64,000 nt of DNA, from assembly GCF_020880975.1 (NCBI RefSeq), contig NZ_JAJIWP010000001.1, positions 992,001 to 1,056,000 of the forward strand, in the 5' to 3' direction. The DNA is from Mucilaginibacter sp. UR6-1. Its GTDB lineage: Bacteria; Bacteroidota; Bacteroidia; Sphingobacteriales; Sphingobacteriaceae. The notes below the pieces were generated by a model. That model was not told the DNA's origin. It made no database searches and saw only the letters and a program-made list of their open reading frames with translations. How positions within the stretch are numbered: the stretch's first letter is position 1; each line of letters starts with the position of its first letter. Positions 17,477-26,076 of this stretch are shown here, in pieces. Position numbers and translations under genes: made by a program.

Positions 17477-18811
17477 TTAAATATTGTTTTCAAGCTCAAA
17501 ATATTCAACATGCTTGGTGCTTACCCGGGGTTCAAAGCTTTCGTTGCCTATCAGCTTCATAATCTTGGTCAGTATGTTGTTTTTATCCAGATGTGTTTCG
17601 GCATAGTTGCGGCCATTTATTTTCTCGGCAGTATTATCAATGGTGCAGCATCGTAAAATAGCAGCCTCTAACGACTGTAAATTCTCTGACGGTATCACCA
17701 CCCCCATCCTGTTGTCGTTTATTATTTCAAACAGGTTTGTACCCGGTTCGGCAGTAATGAGGGCCAGGCCGCCAACTGCCAGTATAGTAGTTAGTTTTGA
17801 TGGCATAACCAGGTCGCTGGCATTCTTTTTTTGCAGCACCAGGTGTATATCGGCCATGTTTAAAAAGTTATTGAACAGGTGCGGTTCCTGCAAAGGTAAA
17901 AAATGCACATTAGCAAGCTTTTGCTCTTTAGCGCTGTTCATCAATTTTTCCTTGTAAGGCCCGGTACCACATATCACAAATTTAATAAAGCTTGAAGCTT
18001 CAAGATGGCGGGCAACACTTAAAATTCCATCTAATCCCTGCTTTTCGCCAATACTGCCTGAGTAAAGCACAATTTTGTCATTCTCATGAAAACCCCATAA
18101 CTTTTTAAGCTCGGCACTATCATATAATGGGCAGTAAGCTTCGGTATCAACCCAGTTAGGAAAAAACAGCACTTCCTTATCTGCTTTTTTAGATACCTTT
18201 TTAAGCATCCCGCTTGATATGGTGCTCACAAAATCAACGCGTTGCAATATCTGCCTTTCCAAACCGAACAAAACTTTAAAGGCTTTATCAGATTTAAGCA
18301 TCTGCAAATCGCGGGCAGCCTCAATTTGCAGATCCTGGATGTGGTACAATATCTTTCCGCCTTTAAAAAAGCGATATATCAACCCCAAAAAACCGATATG
18401 GAACGGCGGGGCAACGCAAAATATATAATCCTTTTTAGGCTTAAACAGTAGGTATATCACCATCAGCAAGGCTGAACAGAAAAAGGTGAACTCGTGTATC
18501 AACCTTTTCATGCCACTTGGCTGCGCGGGTACATACATCGGGCACCTGTAAATATTAAGCTTACCATTCTTTAACGTTTCCCTGGTGTGAAACCTGTTTT
18601 TATATGGCTTTTGCACCTGCCAGTACGGGTAGTACGGAAAACCCGTGACCATACTGCACTGAAAATTATTTTCAACCAGCCAGTCAACCATTTCGCCGGT
18701 GTACTTACCTATGCCGGTAAGCTCGGGCGAAAAGTTGATCCCGATAAGCAAGATGCTTTTAGAAGGAGCTTTTGTTTTACTCCGTTCAATTTCAAGTACG
18801 TTTTTTGCCAT
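17477..18811 (-). CDS. WcaI-like glycosyltransferase (GT4)
   Basis: A 444-residue retaining glycosyltransferase of the colanic-acid WcaI type, adding a sugar (fucose in colanic acid) to the lipid-linked repeat unit on the cytoplasmic face. The N-terminal Rossmann domain starts LLIGINFSPELTGIGKYTGE, the diagnostic WcaI opening, and includes GFPYYPYW. The GT-B C-terminal domain has VLYSGSIGEKQGLDGI and the nucleotide-binding region DLVMPSKLTTILAVGG. A hydrophobic segment near residues 105-125 may dock on the membrane. It follows the WaaE-like GT2 gene by 58 bp. The sugar donor here is inferred; GDP-fucose or another GDP-6-deoxysugar from Gmd would fit. Confidence 0.88.
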   Translation of the reverse strand: MAKNVLEIERSKTKAPSKSILLIGINFSPELTGIGKYTGEMVDWLVENNFQCSMVTGFPYYPYWQVQKPYKNRFHTRETLKNGKLNIYRCPMYVPAQPSGMKRLIHEFTFFCSALLMVIYLLFKPKKDYIFCVAPPFHIGFLGLIYRFFKGGKILYHIQDLQIEAARDLQMLKSDKAFKVLFGLERQILQRVDFVSTISSGMLKKVSKKADKEVLFFPNWVDTEAYCPLYDSAELKKLWGFHENDKIVLYSGSIGEKQGLDGILSVARHLEASSFIKFVICGTGPYKEKLMNSAKEQKLANVHFLPLQEPHLFNNFLNMADIHLVLQKKNASDLVMPSKLTTILAVGGLALITAEPGTNLFEIINDNRMGVVIPSENLQSLEAAILRCCTIDNTAEKINGRNYAETHLDKNNILTKIMKLIGNESFEPRVSTKHVEYFELENNI

Positions 18812-18869
18812 AATATTGGTTTAATTAGCACACCCGGGGAGGTGTTAATAGTTAAAAAAAAGAGGATTT

Positions 18870-19757
18870 TTATTCAGAGGCCTGCAACACTAATGTTGCA
18901 GACTTTTGATCGGCATTTGTAATGTTATTGATGCTTTGCACGCTTGCATTTTGGTTTACCGTGATCTCACGCATCTTAATGATGATCATGTATTCGTAAT
19001 AGGATATATTGATGCAATAGGTTAAACCCTGTATACCCTCAGTAAAGCCCAAACTAAAAAAGTAAGTTTGTATAAACCTTAACATCGGCCAGCCCGGCAC
19101 ACGGCTTAACCACGATTTTAATGCCGGGTTACGTGTACTGCCATGTTTGCTGAATATATTTTTAAATGGCGGACGATGGTTCAACCTTGCCACAGCCTCA
19201 AGGGTTGAGTAACGGTTGTGCCGCTCTATCCAGTGCGACCAGCCTTTGGAAAAACCGTAATGCAGGTAGGGTTCCTTTAAATATAAGGCCTTACCCAATA
19301 CATGATCCTCTTTTTGGCCATGCCCGAAATCAGTGTAAGTTACACGGCCCTTACGCAGCAAGCGTAATTGCCATTTCGGATAGTTATCGCACCGTTTTAA
19401 CCAGCGGCCTTCAAGCATCATTTTCCAGCAGCAGTAAAAACCGGCAACTGCATCTTCGGCATTGATGGTGGCTTTTAACACGGCATCTCTAAATTCGGGC
19501 GTGGCTACTTCATCAGCATCCAAAAACAGTATCCAGTTATATTTAAGGCTGATGTTTTGCAGGGCAAAATTGCGCTGCTTGCCAAAGCTTTCAAAAGCGT
19601 TTTTAGTAACCGTTGCACCATGCCGGCGCGCAACTTCAACCGTACGGTCGGTACTAAATGAATCAAGCACCTGCACATCATCTGTCCACTGCAGCGAGCG
19701 TAAACAAATGGGCAGATCGGCTTCTTCGTTTTTAGTAAGTATAATTACAGAGATCAT
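18870..19757 (-). CDS. GT2 glycosyltransferase, WaaE/KdtX-like
   Basis: A 295-residue inverting GT-A enzyme. The opening ISVIILTKNEEADLPICLRS and the DxD-containing FLDADE (about residues 93-98) are typical of the WaaE/KdtX beta-1,4-glucosyltransferase subfamily. So are KQRNFALQ and the later YPKWQLRLLRKG and KEDHVL blocks. It acts in the cytoplasm or at the inner membrane on the growing repeat unit. It is 3 bp downstream of the GMC oxidoreductase gene and 58 bp upstream of the WcaI-like gene. A stretch of ~45 C-terminal residues after KMREI is variable and of no known role. The acceptor sugar is unknown. Confidence 0.87.
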   Translation of the reverse strand: MISVIILTKNEEADLPICLRSLQWTDDVQVLDSFSTDRTVEVARRHGATVTKNAFESFGKQRNFALQNISLKYNWILFLDADEVATPEFRDAVLKATINAEDAVAGFYCCWKMMLEGRWLKRCDNYPKWQLRLLRKGRVTYTDFGHGQKEDHVLGKALYLKEPYLHYGFSKGWSHWIERHNRYSTLEAVARLNHRPPFKNIFSKHGSTRNPALKSWLSRVPGWPMLRFIQTYFFSLGFTEGIQGLTYCINISYYEYMIIIKMREITVNQNASVQSINNITNADQKSATLVLQASE

Positions 19758-19760
19758 TAT

Positions 19761-21470
19761 TTAATTAATGTTAACAGGCTTATTATGCTGTAACTGTGTT
19801 GTAAACGATTTTTTATTGGCCTTTTTGGTATGGCTTAAATGCTGCGATAACCTTACCGCGAAAGCACCCAGCATAAATGTAGGGTTAGCCTGTCCTGATG
19901 TTGGAAATACCGAACTGCTGCACACATATACATTGCTGGTGCCCCACACTTTCAGATCACTGTCAACCACGCCATTTTCGGGCGAGTTGGCTATGCGGGT
20001 AGTACCACACTGGTGCAACCCATCTTTTGACATGTTTTTTATAGCCTGCGGCAGTTCGTCCTTATCAAACCAGTATTTAAGCTCGCCGCAGCCTGTGGTA
20101 CGCAGCCAATGGTCAAGCACATCATGCAGTTTTATAACCGAGGCAACATCCGCTTCGGTAAGCGAATAGTTGATGATCAGGCGCTCACCATCTGATCCAA
20201 GTTTCATGCTGTTGCCCTCAAATGGTACCTGCTCAGCATGAAAATGCAACGCGTAAGTATTTTTGGGGCTGTACAAAAACACTCCGGGCAATTTGCGTTT
20301 ACTGATGTACCGTTTATAAAAAATGGCCGCCGGCTTGGTGAATGATCGGGGCAAACCACGTGCTATGTTGCCTATATGCGCCGGTATATTGTTTACCCTG
20401 CCTTTGGTTATAGAATGCGCTATTGCCGGAGGAGCCAGTTTTTTACCCAGTACAGGCGTAATCATGGCCAGATACATAAATGACATGGCCCCGCTGCGAT
20501 GCTTAGGATCAAAGTATAAGGGATTATCAAGCCACAGCGCGGTATTAAGCAAATTGTTTTGCTTCAAAAACTCGTTACTGAACTGAAAACGTCTGCGGGC
20601 ATAAACACCATCAGCATCTTTAGTAAAACCATAGTCGGTTTTTTTAGGATCGCCGTTAAATTGTACTGATGCTATTTTGCCTGATAAATGCCCCTGGTAG
20701 TATTTACCCAGTGCATCCGGTACGCCCCCTATATTTCTAAATAATTGCTGATTGCGCAGCAATATGCGGGTACTCTCCTGCGCGCCGGCAGCCAATACAA
20801 ATTTGTCTGCCGTTACTATGATCTGCTTTTGCGTTGCTACATGGCGAAGTGTTAAAAAGGATACTTTGCCTTTAGCATTGGGCTGTTCAAAATCGCGTGC
20901 CTCATACCCTTCTGCCAACGTGAGGTTTGTTTGGGCGGCAATATCACCTGCATATCTTTCGCCAAAACGGGTAGGCATACTGTACCGTTCAAGCCGGGTA
21001 TCGGTAACAACACCTTGTTTAAATCCCTCGGCTATGGGTTTAGCATCGGCATTTGTTAATGCCGAAAGATCGAAATCAGGTTTACCGCATTCAAAATATT
21101 CTGCCGCTTTGTGTATATGATCCTGTACATCAATCAGTATAGTTTTATCCCAGGTGCAGTTTCCATTAAGTATGGGCCTGTCCTCAAAATCTATCTCATC
21201 ATACATTACGCAGCGCCCGCCCCATGTAGCTGATGTACCACCCAAGCCTTTATTTGTACACTCATTGGGCTGATGGTGGTTAACTGTATTGTTTATCTGA
21301 ATACTGCTATCAAGTTGATTTTCTTTTTGTTGTGTATTTGAACCATACTCAACTAACAAAACTCTTTTATGCGGATTAGTACGTGCATAATCCAGGGCCA
21401 ATATAATACCGGCCGGGCCGCTGCCTACAACACAAAGGTTATAAGCGGCTGCATCATCAGTTAAAAACAT
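19761..21470 (-). CDS. GMC-family FAD oxidoreductase in the exopolysaccharide locus
   Basis: A 569-residue flavoprotein. The ADP-binding motif is VVGSGPAGIILALDYA (residues ~14-29) followed by an acidic strand end LLVEYGS. GGTSATWGGRCVMYDE matches the FAD-contacting GMC loop. The C-terminal GMC block reads LHQCGTTRI (active-site His), then VVDSDLKVWGTSNVYVCSSS and the Asn in SGQANPTFM. GMC enzymes oxidise alcohols, often sugars, to carbonyls. Its place between the WcaF-like acetyltransferase (10 bp) and the GT2 gene (3 bp) suggests it modifies a sugar of the polymer or of a precursor. No signal peptide is seen, so it should act in the cytoplasm. The substrate is unknown. Confidence 0.9.
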   Translation of the reverse strand: MFLTDDAAAYNLCVVGSGPAGIILALDYARTNPHKRVLLVEYGSNTQQKENQLDSSIQINNTVNHHQPNECTNKGLGGTSATWGGRCVMYDEIDFEDRPILNGNCTWDKTILIDVQDHIHKAAEYFECGKPDFDLSALTNADAKPIAEGFKQGVVTDTRLERYSMPTRFGERYAGDIAAQTNLTLAEGYEARDFEQPNAKGKVSFLTLRHVATQKQIIVTADKFVLAAGAQESTRILLRNQQLFRNIGGVPDALGKYYQGHLSGKIASVQFNGDPKKTDYGFTKDADGVYARRRFQFSNEFLKQNNLLNTALWLDNPLYFDPKHRSGAMSFMYLAMITPVLGKKLAPPAIAHSITKGRVNNIPAHIGNIARGLPRSFTKPAAIFYKRYISKRKLPGVFLYSPKNTYALHFHAEQVPFEGNSMKLGSDGERLIINYSLTEADVASVIKLHDVLDHWLRTTGCGELKYWFDKDELPQAIKNMSKDGLHQCGTTRIANSPENGVVDSDLKVWGTSNVYVCSSSVFPTSGQANPTFMLGAFAVRLSQHLSHTKKANKKSFTTQLQHNKPVNIN

Positions 21471-21480
21471 GGCGACAGGT

Positions 21481-22053
21481 TTAGTTATCGTTTGTAAAAT
21501 TAGTACGCTTTTTTAATTGCCTGGCCGGATGCCCACCATACACTGTCCACGCCTCCAGGTTTGAGGACGTAACAGATGAGGCTCCCAAAACACTGCCTTG
21601 TTTACAATGAACACCCGGCAAAACAACCGCTTTTGAGCATATCCATACATAGGGCTCAAGCACTATACGTTTCATGATATAGGTAAAATCGGCAGTATTG
21701 TAATCGTGCGTTGCTCCGCACAAAAATGAATATTGCGACAGTATAACGTGGTGCGACAGGTATACACCACCCGGGTTATATATTTCAACCCCCGGCCCTA
21801 TGGTAACAATTTCTTCCGTTTCGAGCAGCCATGGTGCCCATATCTTACAGTCAGGATAAATTACATTCTTATCTCCGATTTTTCCGCCGAACATACGTAC
21901 AACAAACACACGCCAGCGATGCATTGGGTTGGGTGTCCACCGGCATAGTATAAGCCAGGCCATGTTCCAGCAAAACCTGCGTAGCTTATTAGTGAATGAA
22001 AATACCGGTCGTAAATAACCGTCAGAACTATTAGCGCTATGATATGAAAGCAT
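21481..22053 (-). CDS. WcaF-like hexapeptide O-acetyltransferase
   Basis: A 190-residue left-handed beta-helix acetyltransferase of the colanic-acid WcaF type, transferring acetyl from acetyl-CoA to a sugar hydroxyl of the repeat unit. The N-terminal region CWNMAWLILCRWTPNPMHRW followed by VRMFGGKIG is characteristic. The hexapeptide coil runs from about residue 55. The catalytic His is in SFLCGATHDYN, and VYGGHPARQLKKR closes the coil. The start codon overlaps the preceding glycosyltransferase gene by 17 bp, indicating coupled translation. Cytoplasmic, since no signal or membrane segment is visible. Confidence 0.88.
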   Translation of the reverse strand: MLSYHSANSSDGYLRPVFSFTNKLRRFCWNMAWLILCRWTPNPMHRWRVFVVRMFGGKIGDKNVIYPDCKIWAPWLLETEEIVTIGPGVEIYNPGGVYLSHHVILSQYSFLCGATHDYNTADFTYIMKRIVLEPYVWICSKAVVLPGVHCKQGSVLGASSVTSSNLEAWTVYGGHPARQLKKRTNFTNDN

Positions 22054-23287
22054 ACTGATTAACCAGTTTATTTTTTTGAGTTGTTATATTGATATTAAGC
22101 AGTACACGGCTAAAGCGTTCAATATTTGCCTGCACCGAGAAATACTGTTCAAAGCATGCATGTGCCTGTGCGCTCATTTTCTCTTTATCTACTGCCGATA
22201 ACTTATACCATTTGTTGAGCGTGTTAAACGTTCCTTCGTCAGTATCATCGGCAACAATCGCGGCCCCTGCTTCATTAATTTCGCGCCATATGTTTACCTG
22301 GTCTGATATCAGTACCGTTTTGCCGCAGGCCAGGGCCTCAACAACGGCAATACCAAAATTTTCCTGATGGCTGGGCAGCACAAATGCTTCACAGCCATAA
22401 AAAGCGCCCCACTTAGCATCGCCACTCAACATCCCCGGAAAGTGAACGCGGCCTTTTAACACGTTAGATTGCTTTACTATTTGCTGTAATGCATCGCCGT
22501 AAGCACTTTCGGCACCGGGCCCGGCTATTACTAAATGCGGCAACGATGTAATATCTCCGGTAGCAGCTACCCTTTCGGCCAAGCTTTTGTAAGCTTGTAA
22601 TAATAAGTCGGCGCCTTTTTTTTCGTGCAAACGACTTAAAAACAACCAGTAAGGCTTTTGCTCAACGTCAGGCAGCTTTTCGGCAAATGCCTTAGTCATT
22701 ACCTGTGTGCAGGCTGGCGGTGATTGTACCCCCAGCCCTACTACAGACTCTCTTTTTGGTTTATATGGATTGAAAGGCTCTCGTGCGAGTAACAGTTCGG
22801 TTTCGCAGGTAAATAATAATTCATCTGCATTATTAATAACATTCTTTTCTATTAAAGCCCAATATGCCACATTGCGCAGCGCCTTTAACCGGCGGCCTTT
22901 AGCGCGTTGAAAATACGGATCGAGCATACCATGCGGCATTACCATAAAACGTGGCAGTACGCCTTCATTATTTCTTTCTAACTGCCTTAATGCCTTATTA
23001 ACGGCATAGCCATGAAATAACCACAACCCATGAACTATAACCACATCAAAGCGGGTTAAATTTTGCAGCAACCATGGCAGCAATTGTTTGCTGTGGTACC
23101 AGGGCCCTTTTTTAGGCCCTAACGCGTGCTGTATAACCGCACCCTCCGGATGAAAAACTTTATCATCAACGCTGGCTATCTCGTTATAAAAACCGGCTTC
23201 AGTTAGTCCATCTGCTAATAAGCGTACGGCCTCGCACACACCCCCTGTTTCAGGGTCCATACTGCTGATAACGTGAAGAATTTTCAT
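22037..23287 (-). CDS. GT4 glycosyltransferase
   Basis: A 416-residue retaining GT-B glycosyltransferase. The N-terminal domain begins MKILHVISSMDPETGGVCEA, the common donor-fold opening. The C-terminal domain has FLSRLHEKKGADLLLQAY (loop and helix contacting the nucleotide sugar) and the E-x7-E element in ENFGIAVVEALACGKTVL. It overlaps the GT9 gene by one base and the WcaF-like gene by 17 bp, so it belongs to the same transcript. Donor and acceptor cannot be deduced. Confidence 0.88.
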   Translation of the reverse strand: MKILHVISSMDPETGGVCEAVRLLADGLTEAGFYNEIASVDDKVFHPEGAVIQHALGPKKGPWYHSKQLLPWLLQNLTRFDVVIVHGLWLFHGYAVNKALRQLERNNEGVLPRFMVMPHGMLDPYFQRAKGRRLKALRNVAYWALIEKNVINNADELLFTCETELLLAREPFNPYKPKRESVVGLGVQSPPACTQVMTKAFAEKLPDVEQKPYWLFLSRLHEKKGADLLLQAYKSLAERVAATGDITSLPHLVIAGPGAESAYGDALQQIVKQSNVLKGRVHFPGMLSGDAKWGAFYGCEAFVLPSHQENFGIAVVEALACGKTVLISDQVNIWREINEAGAAIVADDTDEGTFNTLNKWYKLSAVDKEKMSAQAHACFEQYFSVQANIERFSRVLLNINITTQKNKLVNQYAFIS

Positions 23288-24393
23288 TATTGAAATTGAG
23301 TTATTAGCGGTGACATCTTTTCTTCTTCATTGGTTTTTGTAACGATATCAAATAATGCCTGCTTAACTTCGTGCACGGTGATTGACAGGATACACTTTTT
23401 ACGTTGCTCCACGCATACCTCCAGGCCACAACCCGCACATTCAGGCAGGCGATAGATTATACGATTATTGTTACCCCGCGGAAACCATTGCCCCGGCATA
23501 TTACGCGCCGAGTAAATGCCAATTGCAGGAGTGCCCACACAAGCCGCAAGGTGTATGGGCCCACTATCGTGCCCTATAAAAACGGTAGCATTTTTTAACA
23601 GTGCCGCCGATACCCGTGGCGATGTCTGGCCGCAAAAATTCACCCCCTCTTTACCCCAAACCTCAAGGCATTTATCTCCGGTTTGCTTTTCATCCGCCGC
23701 GCCTATTACCATGAGCATCCAGCCGTTAAGCCGGGCAGATAGTTGCTGCAGCAGTAGCTGCCAGTTATCCATCCCCCACTCATTTGCCGGGTTTTTTGTA
23801 CCAAGTGATATGGCCAGAACCGGGATTCCGGAAGGCAGAGCTTCGTTAAAGCAGTTGGCGGTATATATTTCTTTTTTATTTAGTTTAAGATCCCAGTATC
23901 GGTCATCATCAAGCGGCAACTCACCAAGTATACTGATGCGGCGTGCCAGTCGTTTGGCTTCCCATTCGTTTATACCGGTAGCCTCATCAACACAAACTTC
24001 AAAATCCTCTTTCCCGGCATCAAAGCCTATCATTTTTTTAACGCCTGCCGCTTTAAAAAACCAATAATCACGCAGTAACGACATACGCGAACGTGCCGGA
24101 TTAATATTTACCACGGTATCAATCTTTAATAACCTTATCTGTAATATCAGTTCGAAAAGTATGCGTGGGCTGCGAGTGCCTACCGGGTAATTAATAATGC
24201 GGTTAAAAAAGTATCCGCTGCCTAAAACAGTTTCAGCCGCGGCAGCCTTCGCCATTACCGGCTTGTTGGTAAGCAGGGTAATATCGGCATCGGCAAAGCT
24301 CTCTTTTATTTTATGAAAACAGGGCAATGCCATTATGGTATCGCCCAGGCTGCCCAGCCTGTAAATAAGCACTCTTTTACCTGAAGCCGCCAT
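23287..24393 (-). CDS. GT9 ADP-heptose-type glycosyltransferase
   Basis: A 368-residue member of the heptosyltransferase family (WaaC/WaaF/WaaQ type). The N-terminal signature reads RLGSLGDTIMALPCFHKI, and the C-terminal donor-binding motif reads FIGHDSGPIHLAACVGTPAIG; both are classic GT9 marks. A Cys-rich patch near the end (LPECAGCGLEVCVEQRKKC, four close cysteines) is an unusual extra and could bind metal. It sits one base after HldA and two genes after GmhA, so a heptose is probably built and transferred in this pathway. Confidence 0.9.
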   Translation of the reverse strand: MAASGKRVLIYRLGSLGDTIMALPCFHKIKESFADADITLLTNKPVMAKAAAAETVLGSGYFFNRIINYPVGTRSPRILFELILQIRLLKIDTVVNINPARSRMSLLRDYWFFKAAGVKKMIGFDAGKEDFEVCVDEATGINEWEAKRLARRISILGELPLDDDRYWDLKLNKKEIYTANCFNEALPSGIPVLAISLGTKNPANEWGMDNWQLLLQQLSARLNGWMLMVIGAADEKQTGDKCLEVWGKEGVNFCGQTSPRVSAALLKNATVFIGHDSGPIHLAACVGTPAIGIYSARNMPGQWFPRGNNNRIIYRLPECAGCGLEVCVEQRKKCILSITVHEVKQALFDIVTKTNEEEKMSPLITQFQ

Positions 24394-24394
24394 G

Positions 24395-25405
24395 TTATTG
24401 TACGTTATGATAAGCCATATCTGCTTTCAGCAGCCAATCCTCAAGCTCATGCGCCAAAACAGGCGCGGTACCAAGGTGAGCCACAACGCAGCCCGCCGCT
24501 GCATTAGCCAAACGTGCCGCTTCGGCCGGGCTGGCACCGCAGGCCAGAGACGCGGTAAGCGTGGCTATAACTGTATCACCCGCTCCCGATACATCAAATA
24601 TCTGCCTTGCAACGGTTGGTAAATGTTCAACTACTTCGCCTTTTTCGCTAATGGCCATACCATCGGCACCAAGGGTAACTATTAAAGTTTCGGGGTTGTA
24701 CATCTCATGTATCCGGCGGCAAACCTCCTCAAGCGGGTACTTTTCACCAATTGCCGGTGCCGGTAACTCGGCCAGTTCAAGTGCCTCATTACGGTTTGGG
24801 GTTAGTAAACCAACACCGCTGAATGACAGCCTGCGTGCAGGCTTCGGATCAACTGCGACCAGCAGACCCGGAATGCTTTTAGCGATCTTTAACACAGAAT
24901 CTAATAACGATTGCGTGATTACACCTTTTGCATAGTCGGACACGATAACCGCGTGAACTTCACTCATAGCCCGGCCAAGTGCCTTTTCAAAATCAGGTGA
25001 TGAATCAATGGCATAAAACTCGCGCTGGCCTTCCCTGTCAATACGGCAAAGCTGTTGCGATTGTATAACCACACGGGTTTTTACTATGGTTGGAGATTGA
25101 AACAGCACTTCCGGAGAAAGATATTTAACCTCTTTGTCGGCCAGTATTTTCAGCAGGCGTTCGCCCGCTTCATCCTGTATGCAATGCCCCATAATACTGG
25201 TTTTTACGCCCAGGTTGGTAAGGTTTAATGCAACATTGGCAGCGCCGCCTGCCGTGTAACTATCATCAGCCACGTGCACAACAGGTACCGGTGCCTCCGG
25301 CGATATGCGGGTTACGTTGCCCCACACATAATGGTCGAGCATCATATCACCGATCACCATAACTTTTACGGCACCCAGTTTTTTAAGCAAAAAGGTTAGG
25401 TTCAT
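24395..25405 (-). CDS. hldA: D-glycero-beta-D-manno-heptose-7-phosphate kinase (HldE N-domain type)
   Basis: A PfkB/ribokinase-fold kinase of 336 residues that phosphorylates heptose-7-phosphate at C1, step two of nucleotide-heptose synthesis. Family marks are MVIGDMMLDHYVWGNVTRIS, the substrate-binding SYTAGGAANVALNL, and the ATP/anion-hole signature VSGAGDTVIATL with the catalytic Asp. The length matches the kinase domain alone, so the adenylyl/guanylyl-transferase domain of bifunctional HldE is absent. That step must be encoded elsewhere. It follows gmhA by 6 bp and precedes the GT9 gene by one base. Confidence 0.9.
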   Translation of the reverse strand: MNLTFLLKKLGAVKVMVIGDMMLDHYVWGNVTRISPEAPVPVVHVADDSYTAGGAANVALNLTNLGVKTSIMGHCIQDEAGERLLKILADKEVKYLSPEVLFQSPTIVKTRVVIQSQQLCRIDREGQREFYAIDSSPDFEKALGRAMSEVHAVIVSDYAKGVITQSLLDSVLKIAKSIPGLLVAVDPKPARRLSFSGVGLLTPNRNEALELAELPAPAIGEKYPLEEVCRRIHEMYNPETLIVTLGADGMAISEKGEVVEHLPTVARQIFDVSGAGDTVIATLTASLACGASPAEAARLANAAAGCVVAHLGTAPVLAHELEDWLLKADMAYHNVQ

Positions 25406-25411
25406 TGTTTT

Positions 25412-26032
25412 TTATTTTAGATCGCTCCAGTCTGTAGTATCCAGTTCTTCAAGCCATTGGTGAAGTATAAGGGTATGTACTTCCTGTATACGCGCGGTGG
25501 TGTTGCTTGGTACTATCAGTTCTATATCGCACATATCCTTTATAGCGCCGCCATCCTTACCACCTAAAAATATGGTTGTTATGCCCTGGCTGGCCGCCTG
25601 CTCAAATGCCTTTATGATGTTTGGACTGTTACCGCTGGTGCTAAAACCTACCAGTACATCTCCAAGTTTACCCAGGCCTTCTAACTGGCGGGCGTATATC
25701 TCATCAAAACCATAATCGTTACCGATGCAGGTTATGGCGGTTACATCGGCATTAAGGCAAATAGCCGGTAAACTACGGCGTTCGGCTTTATACCGGCCCA
25801 CTAATTCTTCGGCCAAATGCAGCGCATCAGCCGCACTGCCGCCATTGCCGCAGGTTATCAACTTACCGCCGTTTAGTATTGACCGTTTTATGGTTTGAGC
25901 CGCAGTATCAATGCATTCCTCAAGTTGCAAACTCGTGGTTAATACTTTTATTAATTCATCAACTGATTGCAGGTAAGATACCATACCCGTATCGGCCGCA
26001 AAAACGCTTTGATTGTATGATGACTCGATCAT
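25412..26032 (-). CDS. gmhA: Sedoheptulose-7-phosphate isomerase
   Basis: A SIS-domain isomerase of 206 residues converting sedoheptulose-7-phosphate to D-glycero-D-manno-heptose-7-phosphate. The sugar-phosphate loop is ITCGNGGSAADALHLAEELVG. GFSTSGNSPNIIKAF is the second phosphate-binding loop, and the C-terminal His/Gln region reads RIQEVHTLILHQWLEEL, which matches GmhA rather than other SIS proteins. It directly precedes hldA (6 bp) and the GT9 gene. The bisphosphatase GmhB is not present nearby. Confidence 0.92.
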   Translation of the reverse strand: MIESSYNQSVFAADTGMVSYLQSVDELIKVLTTSLQLEECIDTAAQTIKRSILNGGKLITCGNGGSAADALHLAEELVGRYKAERRSLPAICLNADVTAITCIGNDYGFDEIYARQLEGLGKLGDVLVGFSTSGNSPNIIKAFEQAASQGITTIFLGGKDGGAIKDMCDIELIVPSNTTARIQEVHTLILHQWLEELDTTDWSDLK

Positions 26033-26076
26033 ATTGATTAATGATTAAATGTTTATTTAGTTAGATGATGGTGATA

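Noticed and set aside
23516..24067. 183-codon plus-strand frame opposite the GT9 gene
   Set aside because: The opposite strand encodes a textbook GT9 protein, and this frame is Ser/Pro-rich antisense sequence.
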